From: Bacillota bacterium
GTDB taxonomy: Bacteria > Bacillota > Clostridia > Acetivibrionales > DSM-1351
Length of the DNA: 64,000 nt
Assembly: GCA_023400235.1 (NCBI GenBank)
Contig: JAEXFI010000004.1
Location: 1 to 64,000, forward strand
Direction: 5' to 3'
Of the stretch, positions 1 to 9,700 are shown in pieces; position 1 is the first letter of the stretch; the number at the start of each line of letters is the position of its first letter. The notes under the pieces are model-generated. The model saw only the letters and a program-made list of their open reading frames with translations, did no database searches and had not been told where the DNA came from. The position numbers and the translations under genes were made by a program.

Positions 1-524
1 TACTATTCCCTGCTTCTGCTGTACCGCATGCCAGCCCTCATGAGGAAGATACCTTTCCTGACCTGGGGCTATGTGAATATCATTCCCCTTTGTATATGCC
101 AGTGCCCCAACCTGCTGTGGTTTATGGAGTTCTGGTGTACTTTTACATCTGACAGCTCAACACCTGACAGTTTTTCAAGCCCTGCTCTCAAATTATCAGG
201 CAGGCCTGAGCCTGGAGCAGCAGGCTTACTTTCAAGCTTTGGTTTCTCTGGCAAAGGAGGGCTCATGCCTTGAAGCTTTCTTTGCTGCTTACGTTTCTTT
301 CCCTCTTGCCTTAATATTGTTGCCTGTTGAAAGCCTACAACAGATTGCAAAAACAGAAACTCTTCCGTTGTTAAGGCATCCAGATCATTAAGCAGTATCG
401 TCATCAATATATTGTGATCCGTTATCCTTACATTTTTCTTCTTTACGTCAGGCTTATTTTGAACAGGCTTGTTTGTCTTACCTAAAGTCGGCTCCGGCTT
501 TTTTACCAGCAGCTTTTCCATCAT
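1..524 (-). pseudogene. DUF4157 (eCIS core domain) protein, frameshifted, 3' end outside window
   Basis: The N-terminal ~110 residues are lysine/proline-rich linker, followed by LPDNLRAGLEKLSGVELSDV and VHQNS, the start of a DUF4157 domain. At about 121-130 the frame breaks. The -1/+2 frame continues the domain correctly to the window edge (KPQQVGALAYTKGNDIHI, then LPHEGWHAVQQKQG), including the HEGWH zinc-metallopeptidase-like motif at 28-42. One missing base near 121-130 explains this, so the gene is either a recent pseudogene or carries a sequencing error. I place the start at the ATG at 524, because GGGGAG lies about 10 nt upstream; a TTG 18 nt earlier is less likely. DUF4157 proteins are often encoded near extracellular contractile injection systems or as polymorphic-toxin N-termini. 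No such neighbour is visible here. The C-terminal effector part, if any, lies outside the window. Confidence 0.75.
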
Positions 525-754
525 TGTTAACTCACTCCCCAAATTCGTATAGCTTCTGTTATATTAAGTAAATTTTAGGAGTGGTTTAACAGCCAAAGCA
601 TTAAAAAATTTCACTTGATTAATTCATATATTCTGCTTTAACTCGTACTGCTTATGCCCCTGTGCCAAGAAAAGGCAAGTTTCTCGTTATAGAAAAACAT
701 AGCTCTATAAATTTTACCTGCTACCGAAATGACTAGGTTGCCTTTTGCTCTTTA

Positions 755-785
755 TAAAAAACAAGACACCGGAAAATCCGATGCC
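755..785 (-). terminator. Rho-independent terminator
   Basis: Read on the minus strand, GGCATCGGA and TCCGGTGTC form a stem with one U.G wobble and a short T loop, followed by TTGTTTTTTAT. The wobble becomes a C.A mismatch on the plus strand, so the minus orientation is favoured. It would end transcripts of the defence-like operon. The 525-1102 interval holds this hairpin and the one at 865-902, and I see no gene in it. Confidence 0.65.
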
Positions 786-864
786 TTTGGTTTTTTCCTA
801 TATTAAATTTATGTTTTTAGGTGTTATCTATAAAATATAGAATGTCATCTATGAAAAGCCTAAA

Positions 865-902
865 AAATCCGGGTCAAAAAACGCACTTTTTTGCCCGGAT
901 TT
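865..902 (-). terminator. Strong hairpin, probable terminator of the five-gene operon
   Basis: AAATCCGGG (865-873) pairs with CCCGGATTT (894-902), and an inner A6/T6 stem sits either side of a CGCAC loop with one bulge. On the minus strand the stem is followed by TTTTTTAGG. It lies about 200 nt downstream of the last gene of the minus-strand operon. A smaller inverted repeat, AAACCAC/GTGGTTT, lies just beyond at about 921-945. Confidence 0.6.
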
Positions 903-1102
903 ATGCTTAATTTTTGCTCAAAACCACTACATATTGTGGTTTCACTACCCCATTTATTCCCAAAACCACCATACGTCATCATTATCACGCACTCAACGTG
1001 CCTTGAACGGTCAATAATGATGCCGCTTGAAGCTGGTGGGGCCTTGGCGGCAGGTATATTTTATAAATGATCACATTAACAGATATTTAAAGCCTTGTCA
1101 CA

Positions 1103-2704
1103 TTATAAATTTCTGCTTCTAATCCTACCTAAAAAATCCACCCAATCAAAATATTCAACTGAGTCGTATTTCTGTAGCCAATAGTCTGGTCTAGGAGAAA
1201 GAATTATAGTCCTAATATTATAATTACTAATTTCTTTTTCCCCAAGAATAGATAAAACTGTTGACAAATTATTTTCAATAATATTTTTTCTTAATAGAGC
1301 TCTTTGAATATACTTTTCTCTGTCAGAAATTTTATATTTATCATCTATATTCAATGGCCATATTAGCGGTTTAAAAAATTTTATTTCAATGTTATAAATT
1401 TGCTTTTTGTATTTATCTAACGCTAAAACATCAATATCACCATAATTTTTATCGGAGTGGAGCAAGTTTATGCTTTTACCGTTTTCTTGTTTTAATAGAC
1501 AAGTAATTTCTGCCTGAGGAATGTCATCTTTAGTTGGTACAATATATCCATTCAAAAACATCTGTTCAGATATTATATAAGCTAAATATGTTGAAATTTT
1601 CGATTCTATCTTTCTGAGTTCTTGTTTGAGTTTTTCAATATTACTAGAGTCTAGCAATTTAAAATACATCTCAGTATACTGATTTCGCATTAAAAATTTT
1701 TCAAAACAAGAAATATTCCAGCATAAATCTAATGGGTGGAATATTAGTGTGTCTTCCATTAAATAAATACTTCTTAACTCTATATTGCTTATATTAATAT
1801 CCTCTCCATGTATCTTATTTAAAGAAAATAGCGATATAATGTTATCAAAGTTTATTTTCTGATCTGGGAAAAATTTTGTTATATGTTTTTTGCACTCATT
1901 AACTTCAATATATACAATATTACTGCTATCTTCGTTTCCTTTAAAACAAAAGTTGTTTAAATGCTCAAAAGTAAATCCAAGATTTATATATATACTTTCA
2001 GATATTTCATCCTTGATTGCTTGAATATCATATTTTTTCTCTCGTAAATAATCTTTCAATTCTTGAGTTTGTATTTCAGATTCTTCTGGAATAACTTCTT
2101 CTGAAATTCTAAGCATACTATCCATAAAATCATTATATTCTTCAGTATAAAAAAAGCCTTCCTTTATTACATCATATAAGCTGAAGTAAAAATCTATTTT
2201 ACTTTTTTGTGAATTATACATCTCAATATTGTTCATTACTACATTATAGTAATAAGCATATCTAAATGACATAGCAAGATTTTTAGTACCATTTATAATG
2301 CTATTCCCTTTAAAACACTTATTAGTATTTCGAAGTAGCATTTTTATAAGTTGCAGTATCTCTGAGTGTCTATTAACCATTTCATAGTCACTTTGAACAT
2401 TTTCACTTGAACTAATTGCACATCTGAACCGCGCTTTTAAAACTAATAATGCAATAACTAATTCCTCTTCATTATAGGTAAATAGAAACTTTGCAATTTC
2501 ATTCTCAATTCTTTGTGAAAATATCTTTAACTTCTCATCTATCATTAGCTTATTGTCTGCCTGAATTTTAGCAATTATATCATTAATATTCTGTTCAACA
2601 ACATATTTCAAAACAGAATCTGTTTCTGCCCATATATATGCTTGGTCTATGTAATCAATAAGTTCATTGTACCATTCGCTTTTCACTTTTTCCATTAAAC
2701 TCAT
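1103..2704 (-). CDS. Hypothetical protein with C-terminal PD-(D/E)XK nuclease-like motif
   Basis: A protein of about 533 aa; I do not recognise the family over its full length. The first ~400 residues look alpha-helical and charged. Near residues 435-460 a GDIDVLALD stretch is followed by YNIEIKFF. This D...ExK spacing, on predicted beta strands, is typical of PD-(D/E)XK restriction-endonuclease-like folds. A helix with QRALLRKNI follows, as in many such nucleases. The start is ATG at 2704 because AAGGGG precedes it by about 7 nt; an upstream non-ATG start (2740) lacks a site. It is the last gene of an AT-rich minus-strand operon headed by a STAND ATPase, which suggests a defence role as an effector nuclease. 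That role is inference. Confidence 0.6.
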   Translation of the reverse strand: MSLMEKVKSEWYNELIDYIDQAYIWAETDSVLKYVVEQNINDIIAKIQADNKLMIDEKLKIFSQRIENEIAKFLFTYNEEELVIALLVLKARFRCAISSSENVQSDYEMVNRHSEILQLIKMLLRNTNKCFKGNSIINGTKNLAMSFRYAYYYNVVMNNIEMYNSQKSKIDFYFSLYDVIKEGFFYTEEYNDFMDSMLRISEEVIPEESEIQTQELKDYLREKKYDIQAIKDEISESIYINLGFTFEHLNNFCFKGNEDSSNIVYIEVNECKKHITKFFPDQKINFDNIISLFSLNKIHGEDINISNIELRSIYLMEDTLIFHPLDLCWNISCFEKFLMRNQYTEMYFKLLDSSNIEKLKQELRKIESKISTYLAYIISEQMFLNGYIVPTKDDIPQAEITCLLKQENGKSINLLHSDKNYGDIDVLALDKYKKQIYNIEIKFFKPLIWPLNIDDKYKISDREKYIQRALLRKNIIENNLSTVLSILGEKEISNYNIRTIILSPRPDYWLQKYDSVEYFDWVDFLGRIRSRNL

Positions 2705-2775
2705 AGCTTTACCCCTTTTTCGTTCGTTATTTCCAACCACAGAAGAGATGCAATCTGAAACTCAATAAATTATAG

Positions 2776-3774
2776 TTATGGTAAAATAACTTTTACATAG
2801 CTTGTTATGTCCGGTATAATTAATCCCTCTTTTCCAGGATGCTTTTGAGGTATTGCACCATTAAAATCTATAAAGTTAATTAGACTGTTAATGCAATCAT
2901 ATATCGCCTTATGCACATCTTTTAGTACAATTAACGAACTGTCCAGATCGATTTCTATTGATTCAAAGTTAGAAGATTCAGCAATTATATTTCCTTCCAC
3001 ATCCGTCATTCTCATAAGAAATGGATCAGGGGGATTAAGTCCATTAAAGGATATTCCACCTTTATGCTTTATATAATTAGCCCATGAATTAATCTCAGAT
3101 AATGAATTATAGCATTTTGTAATAATTCTCCACAATGCTTTGTAATTTGGTACTGCCTTATATTGACTATATATTTCTCCCATAGTATTATAAGTACATT
3201 TCTTCAGTAAGTCCTCATGAGAAGTTTGATCAATATATTCATTAGTTTTTTTATAAATAACAAAAGCAAAATAGACTATCTGCAATATATAATCAAAGCA
3301 CGAATTATACCAGACTACTGCCGTAGTAAAATCCATTGTCCTTAATAAAAACTGCGGACCATATCCAGAGGACCAGTTAACTTCAAAATCCGCCTTAACC
3401 AAGTTGTAACTATTCATTAAATAATATCTTGCTGTTTGAAGACATTTTTCTGTTTTATTAATGTACTTAGCGGCTTTGTAATAGTCTCTATTGCTAACAA
3501 TGAGGAGGTATTCTAAAGGATATATTTCTTTATTATATCTATCCATAAATTTTAATTCTTCACTAAAATCATAGTTTGCTTTACCCAATTCATCGTAGGT
3601 CATCCTTTTACCACGGTATACAATAGCAGCTTCTTTAAGTTTCTCATCAAGTGAAAAATCATTGGTTTTATATTTCTTAGCAAATTCCTCAAGTGAATAC
3701 TCTATATCATCATAAGTTACATGCAGAAAATCTTGACATTCTGGTGTTGTTTTAGAAGTAAACGTTATATTCAT
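2776..3774 (-). CDS. Hypothetical helical protein, possibly HEPN-like (Cthe_2314-type)
   Basis: A protein of about 332 aa with no confident family. It is predominantly helical. A helix-rich core near residues 105-260 carries NSWANYIKHKGGI, which resembles the N-x-I-K-H segment of Cthe_2314-like HEPN proteins, although the catalytic Arg of the usual RX4-6H motif is not clear. If it is a HEPN protein it may be non-nucleolytic. The start is ATG at 3774, with AGGAGA 7 nt upstream; an earlier TTG at 3801 has no site. It lies 28 nt after the membrane protein gene and 71 nt before the PD-(D/E)XK gene, so it is probably co-transcribed. Function is unknown. Confidence 0.5.
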   Translation of the reverse strand: MNITFTSKTTPECQDFLHVTYDDIEYSLEEFAKKYKTNDFSLDEKLKEAAIVYRGKRMTYDELGKANYDFSEELKFMDRYNKEIYPLEYLLIVSNRDYYKAAKYINKTEKCLQTARYYLMNSYNLVKADFEVNWSSGYGPQFLLRTMDFTTAVVWYNSCFDYILQIVYFAFVIYKKTNEYIDQTSHEDLLKKCTYNTMGEIYSQYKAVPNYKALWRIITKCYNSLSEINSWANYIKHKGGISFNGLNPPDPFLMRMTDVEGNIIAESSNFESIEIDLDSSLIVLKDVHKAIYDCINSLINFIDFNGAIPQKHPGKEGLIIPDITSYVKVILP

Positions 3775-3802
3775 ATGCTCTTCTCCTATCTCAAAATTCA
3801 AT

Positions 3803-6190
3803 TTATAAAGAAATTAATGATCTCAATATATTAATTGCTTTATCTTTTCTATGTTGAGGAATTTCATTTCCGAGAATTGACGCACGGATACATAAATCAT
3901 CAATATACTCATCTACTGTTTTAGGTGATTGTGATAACATTCTTTCATACTGCCGAGCAAGTTTTTGTTGTACCTCAGAATCAAGCGATGACAATAATTT
4001 TTGGTATTCAAACTCACTGAATTTGATAAGCAAGAATTTAAATACTCCTTCATTTCCTATCCATTCATGTGTATTAATGTATTCCATCATCATTTTCATA
4101 TTAATAAAATTCGATACAATCATAAACGTTTCGAAATTGCCATTTGGTATCAATTTATCAATTTCTATTTGATTTTTTTGATAACCATAGATAAAGTATA
4201 CTGCTTCAATAAAATACTTTTCCCCCATTACTCCTCTTATCTTTGAGATTTCATTAATAAATTTAATTCTTATTTCATCATTTAGAAAGTTCGCATCTTC
4301 TAATGAGCTATAATAAATATTTCCCTCTTTAAAAATATATTTAAATGATATAAAAATCGCTAAACTCAAATATTCTCTTTCAGAACATCCTTTTACTATA
4401 TTTTCATTTATTTGTGAGTTTATATTATGAAAAATCCATTTAATTAAATCAGAGGAAATTCTATGGCCAATATGACCAATATTATCATCGGCTATAGCTT
4501 TAACAACAAAATCCACGTTCCGTTTTCCAACTATGTTATCTTCATAATACCTAGATGAAATTATATCTTTAAAAAAGAGTATTTCTGTCTTCCATTTCGA
4601 ATAATCTGGTCCTGTATATAAAATACGATATGTAATAAAAAACATAATATATTTTACTTCCATGAACGCACCTAATTTCTTAATAAAGCTTTGATTAAGT
4701 TCGTTATTTTCCAACTCAATAAAGTACTCCAGTAGCTTATACTTGAATGATTTTTTTAGTTCTTCTCGAAAATTTATATAAACCTCACTTGTATCCCTTC
4801 TTTGATCAAAATTCTTCTTGTCTTCTTTCCAGCTTTTAATGTCTAGTGTATACTCAATTTTTCTATTATCCATTTGCATGATTATTTCTTTTTCTTTGCC
4901 GAGAACGTTTACTATAAAATCACTATATAGTTCAATTACTTTTTCTCGCAACGACTCGGTACAGCAATAATCACTACTTTCAATCGAATGATATAACATC
5001 TCCATCATCTGAAGGTTGCGCGCTGAGTCACATAATGAAATAATATCTTTTTGAGAAGAAAGGGCTTTCCAAACTGCCGCAGGAAAACAAAAGAATTTTA
5101 TTTCATCTAATGATGTATTGTCAGTTTCATAAACTGTCGTAAACATGGATGAAAATTTCTCTTTATCCCCACCAGATTCTTTTTGTATGAAATGGAACAT
5201 AAGATCTTCTTGTTTTGTATATATTTTTAATAACTCCTCAAACGGTAGCTCAAGCTCACTTTGTTCATACTGATTCCAAAAATTCGAATTTATTGATCGT
5301 AAGCTTGCCAATTTATAATATGAGTTTTGTTTCTCGGACCTTTTTAAAATTTTCTCTAATGAAACTAGAATTTTCTTATCTTGGTTTTCCCAGATCCACT
5401 TGTACCAAGAATAAACATGACATAACACCGAATAGATCATTTCTCCTCTTTGTGATTTTTCTATATTGGATAATTCCGAAAATATTATTTCTACAAAATC
5501 ATAATCATTTGATTTAATCGATTCGTTAAATAAAAGCTGATACTCATTAAAAATATTTCTTTCAATTTGATTGGTTATTCTGTCCCCGTCCTCTTGAACA
5601 TAAAATAGCACATTACTAATCATTAAACCCTTTATAAATAAAACAATAAACTCCATCATAATAATTGTTATAGAAACATAAAAGAATGATTCGGCATAAC
5701 CGTAATATTTACTCACTAAAAACATTTTCTTGAAATCTAAAATCGAATAAACAGATAAATACAAGAGTAACATCCTAAATAATGTCGAATTAAAAATCCT
5801 ATATTCAATGCTGTCCATAATAATTAATTTTGTTTTACTTTTTCCCCAATAAAGATCCCTATTATTCGTTGATGAATAGCTAATTAAAAATTGTATAAAT
5901 GAAACAAATATTCCATACATAGTATAAATAGCTACCGTTAAAACTATTGGATCGCAATTTAAAGGAATTCGTATAAACTGCGTTTTTTCTTGAAGAACAG
6001 TAAATATGAACAGTAAAATTATAGTTATATATCCAATGAGCAAATTTAAAATACTACTTATTGTAGGATATTTAAGTGCAAAATCTCTTTCTCTAAATCT
6101 AAACCTTATTCGCGTCATTTTTTTATCTACCAAAATAAATAGTAAATACACAACTATAGTACACATAAAAATAATTGATATATAATCCAT
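3803..6190 (-). CDS. Hypothetical membrane protein with large cytoplasmic helical domain
   Basis: A 795-aa protein that I do not recognise. The first ~210 residues contain about five or six hydrophobic segments (around residues 3-22, 46-65, 82-108, 137-155, 165-190), separated by basic loops such as KKMTRIRFRFRERD. The remaining ~580 residues are soluble and helical, with no recognisable catalytic motif. The start is ATG at 6190 with AAGGGGGG 5 nt upstream. By analogy with other defence operons, a membrane-embedded partner could be the effector or sensor, but nothing in the sequence proves this. The gene is very AT-rich like its neighbours, unlike the core genes to the right, which suggests transfer. 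Confidence 0.6.
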   Translation of the reverse strand: MDYISIIFMCTIVVYLLFILVDKKMTRIRFRFRERDFALKYPTISSILNLLIGYITIILLFIFTVLQEKTQFIRIPLNCDPIVLTVAIYTMYGIFVSFIQFLISYSSTNNRDLYWGKSKTKLIIMDSIEYRIFNSTLFRMLLLYLSVYSILDFKKMFLVSKYYGYAESFFYVSITIIMMEFIVLFIKGLMISNVLFYVQEDGDRITNQIERNIFNEYQLLFNESIKSNDYDFVEIIFSELSNIEKSQRGEMIYSVLCHVYSWYKWIWENQDKKILVSLEKILKRSEKQNSYYKLASLRSINSNFWNQYEQSELELPFEELLKIYTKQEDLMFHFIQKESGGDKEKFSSMFTTVYETDNTSLDEIKFFCFPAAVWKALSSQKDIISLCDSARNLQMMEMLYHSIESSDYCCTESLREKVIELYSDFIVNVLGKEKEIIMQMDNRKIEYTLDIKSWKEDKKNFDQRRDTSEVYINFREELKKSFKYKLLEYFIELENNELNQSFIKKLGAFMEVKYIMFFITYRILYTGPDYSKWKTEILFFKDIISSRYYEDNIVGKRNVDFVVKAIADDNIGHIGHRISSDLIKWIFHNINSQINENIVKGCSEREYLSLAIFISFKYIFKEGNIYYSSLEDANFLNDEIRIKFINEISKIRGVMGEKYFIEAVYFIYGYQKNQIEIDKLIPNGNFETFMIVSNFINMKMMMEYINTHEWIGNEGVFKFLLIKFSEFEYQKLLSSLDSEVQQKLARQYERMLSQSPKTVDEYIDDLCIRASILGNEIPQHRKDKAINILRSLISL

Positions 6191-6412
6191 CTAGCCCCCC
6201 TTGCTGCATGTGCATATATACTGCCAATCTATTTATTACGCATTGTTTCAAATAGATTCCACTGCATTAATTAGTCTATATACATCACTGTAATCCTCTA
6301 ATGACATATCTTAAATAACTCTATACAAATCTCGATTCTTCAAAAGAGAAATTTCTCTTACTGTCTGGTTAATTCCTCATATTATGTAACCTTTGTAGTT
6401 GAGACTTATGGT

Positions 6413-6667
6413 TTAAAAGAACTTTTTGCCCATTTTTCTTTTTCTATATTCATCAATCTCTTTTTTCTCTGCTGCTTTAATTTTATCAAATTCTTTTCCG
6501 AGCATACTGTCTGGTATTCTTTGTTCATCTAAAAAAGTTTGATGTAACAAGTTCCAGTATTTAAACCGAATACTTCTGAGTTCTGGATCTTTTATTCTAC
6601 TTATTTCTTCATTATTAAGAGTCTCTTTAAACTGTTCTTCTTCACTCAAATAATTATTATTGCCCAT
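6413..6667 (-). CDS. Small hypothetical protein (84 aa)
   Basis: A short, charged, helical protein starting MGNNNYLSEEEQF and ending RKRKMGKKFF. AAAGGGG stands 6 nt before the ATG, and the gene lies 60 nt downstream of the STAND ATPase stop, so it is probably a real operon member. It has no recognisable domain. The basic C-terminus could bind nucleic acid or a partner protein. A gap of 222 nt separates it from the membrane protein gene. That gap holds an AGAGAAATTTCTCT palindrome (about 6344-6357) and a 19-codon open frame of doubtful meaning. Confidence 0.55.
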   Translation of the reverse strand: MGNNNYLSEEEQFKETLNNEEISRIKDPELRSIRFKYWNLLHQTFLDEQRIPDSMLGKEFDKIKAAEKKEIDEYRKRKMGKKFF

Positions 6668-6726
6668 AATTAACCCCTTTGTTTCATAATTAATAACACT
6701 AATAACCTATATTGGTTTTGGATACT

Positions 6727-9700
6727 TTATCGCTCTAAATAATTCTTGAGCTTAACTTCATAGCTCTCTACTGATTCATTATCAAAAATGTACACCATAC
6801 TTCTTTCGTTACTCTTATATTTTGAGGATAAATGTTTATAATATCCATCTTCAAACTCGATCGTCACCTGCATTACTAGCAAAATTGTTTGTAGTGATTC
6901 AATAAAGCTTTCAAGGATTGCTTTTTCTATGAAAATCATATCGCCATTACAACTAAAATTATAAATTTGCCCGTCATTATTAGAATAATACCAATACTGT
7001 GATTTTACAGGGTATCCAAACATTTCATTAGTACAATATGCAGCAGGATTTACACCACTTGTTCCAATATAATTTTCTATTATTTTTGATGGCTTCAATA
7101 AACTTAGGCCCATTTCACAATTATACGGATCAAACTTTTCACAACTAGAATCATTAGTATCTATCCAAGCGATTGTTTCTTGTATAAAGCTATTATAGGA
7201 TTCATCTTCAAATTCGTCATTGTCATCCAAATAATAATCACCAATTCGGAAATTCACTTTTTTCAGACTTGTCTTAAATTTTTCTAGATTTCCTTTCTCA
7301 ATGAAACCGGTCGAAATGTGAATATGCTTAACCCTATGGTTAGATTCAATTCTATTTGATGCATGTAAAATTAATTGTTCTTTATCGTTATAATTAAATT
7401 CAAAAATATTATTGAAGAAGTTATCACTTATAACGTAAGCTTTATCGTCCTTGTCAATATGTAGTGTAGTATCCAAAAATTGTGGTAATAATGGAGGCGT
7501 ATCTTTTACATCAGAAATCCAGTATTTATCAATGCATGTCAAATGAGACCGCACCCAGCGCTCAAAAGTATAAATTGGGTAATCATCATCTGATATCGGT
7601 AATGTTTTACGATATTCATCAGCTACATAATACAATGCGTTGAGCTGTGCGTATTTATCAATAAGTTCAATGGGGGTATCCAAACCATATGTGCCATCGC
7701 GATATTTTGATTTTCTAAATTTTTTCTCCCATTCATCTACTATTTTATCGTTTATTCCAAATCTTTTAATATAAGGCTGGCATGATAAAGCGACTTCGGA
7801 TTCTGATTTCAAGAAAATATCCCCTAACCAATTATAAACATGGGGCAGCATATCCATTTCGTCAAAATCAAATTCATACTTTATATTCTGATCCTTATTA
7901 TACCGGTATTTTCGGTTATACTTAATTCGTCTAGTTTTAACAACATCACAGCATTTTTTTAAGTTTGCATTTTCCTGTATATCCAACTTAATAGCTATTT
8001 CCTTTGCAAGTTCTCGAGTCAATATATTAATTGTATCTGATGTTAGTGCAATTCTTTTAAAGAATTCATAATATCTCATTAACGCATCTGCATTGTCTGC
8101 AACAATACGATTGATTGCAATAAATAATTGCACTACAGATGTTTCACTAAATATATATGCATTATCATCTTTATAACTATTCGGGAATGAAGTAGTAACC
8201 ATATTTAATAGGTTATAAATCACTTCATATTCACCCAATTTATAAAGATTATAGACTGTATGAGTTGCATACCACCTATTTCTTTTTTCAACATGTCCTA
8301 ATAGTTTCCATAAGTATACCGTTATTGATTGAAACAGGTTATCGGAGACGGCATTCTCACTATCATGCTCTTTATCACTTGATTCCGAATGCACATATTG
8401 AATTTCTTCATTAATACACCATTCCAGAAAAGATGCCTTATTTCTATTATCCTCTAAGCGTAAAATTGTCTCCATATATGAAAATATCTGCCATGAATCA
8501 CATTCTAAATACGAAGAAATATCTTCTAATAACTTTCTTGTTATTATTTCTTGATTTACAGTAAAAATCTTTTTTAAGTAAACAATGTTTTCCTCTTTAA
8601 AATAATCACTTTTTTCTTTATACCAAGATAAAACTTTATCTATGTTGGTTTCATTGGTACGCCATTGACGTATTTTAGGACTGGTATCCGACCATTGGTC
8701 AAGATAATGAATAAAAACATCAAAATGCTCTTTTCTATCCCATCTGCCTTTTCCGGAATATAACAAACTGACAAATGCATTTACATACTCTTCGCGATTA
8801 GCATAATCACAGTTATCGAGAAAATATGTAATTAGTTGAACTGTATCTTCATAGTTCAATTTTTCCATTAAATCATTCAAATTATCATCTGTAAATTCAA
8901 TAGTTTTTTTGTCAACGCTATTCCATGATATATATTTTTCACTTTGATATTTACTATATTTTTCTTCATTAAAGATATCGCTTGGTAACTTATTTAAGTA
9001 TTCATATGTGTTATTTAGCTTTTTAACACATGGTAATTTGTCCAGAGTATTTTTTTCACACCACTGAACTATCATTGAAACAATATTATTGTTTGTGAAT
9101 CCGCTTGAAATCTTAGAAATATCATAACATAATACTTCTAAGACACTTTTAGCCTCCTCTTTGCCTTTAGATTCAAGCTTTTGAAGTACCATTTTAATAA
9201 TATTGGAATAATTTGTTCCATATTTTATATCAATATTACTTAATGCAACCGCTAGGCCAGGCGATATAAAATCATTTTTTAAAAGTACAAAAATAATATT
9301 TGGCATTGTTTGATCAAAACTAAATATGTTCTCATCATCTCTATCATCCCATCTGCCTGCAGAAGCAATTGCTCCGCACGGATTCATATATGCCAGTGTT
9401 TGAAAAGCTTTTTCTGTGGGAAAATGCTTACTATCGTTTAGTCTTCTATACCCATCTTCTATTATTCTTGTCAAATTATACTCAAGTCGCTCAGAATCCT
9501 CTAATTTCAGATTATCCTCGACTGCGGCATAATATAAAATAAACCTACGATAAGCATCTTCATCAATTCCAGTTGCAATTTTCACAGCTTTTATGAAATA
9601 CTCTTTACCTAACTCTTCGTCAATTACAGTTGAAATTTTTGAGCATTCTAAATAGAACTCTCTCATTTCATACGTTGATTGAGGGAATCTTAACATATTC

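Noticed and set aside
6248..6307. 19-codon frame starting MSLEDYSDVYRLINA in the gap before the membrane protein gene
   Set aside because: No ribosome site precedes it and it is too short to support as a gene; it could be the remnant of one.
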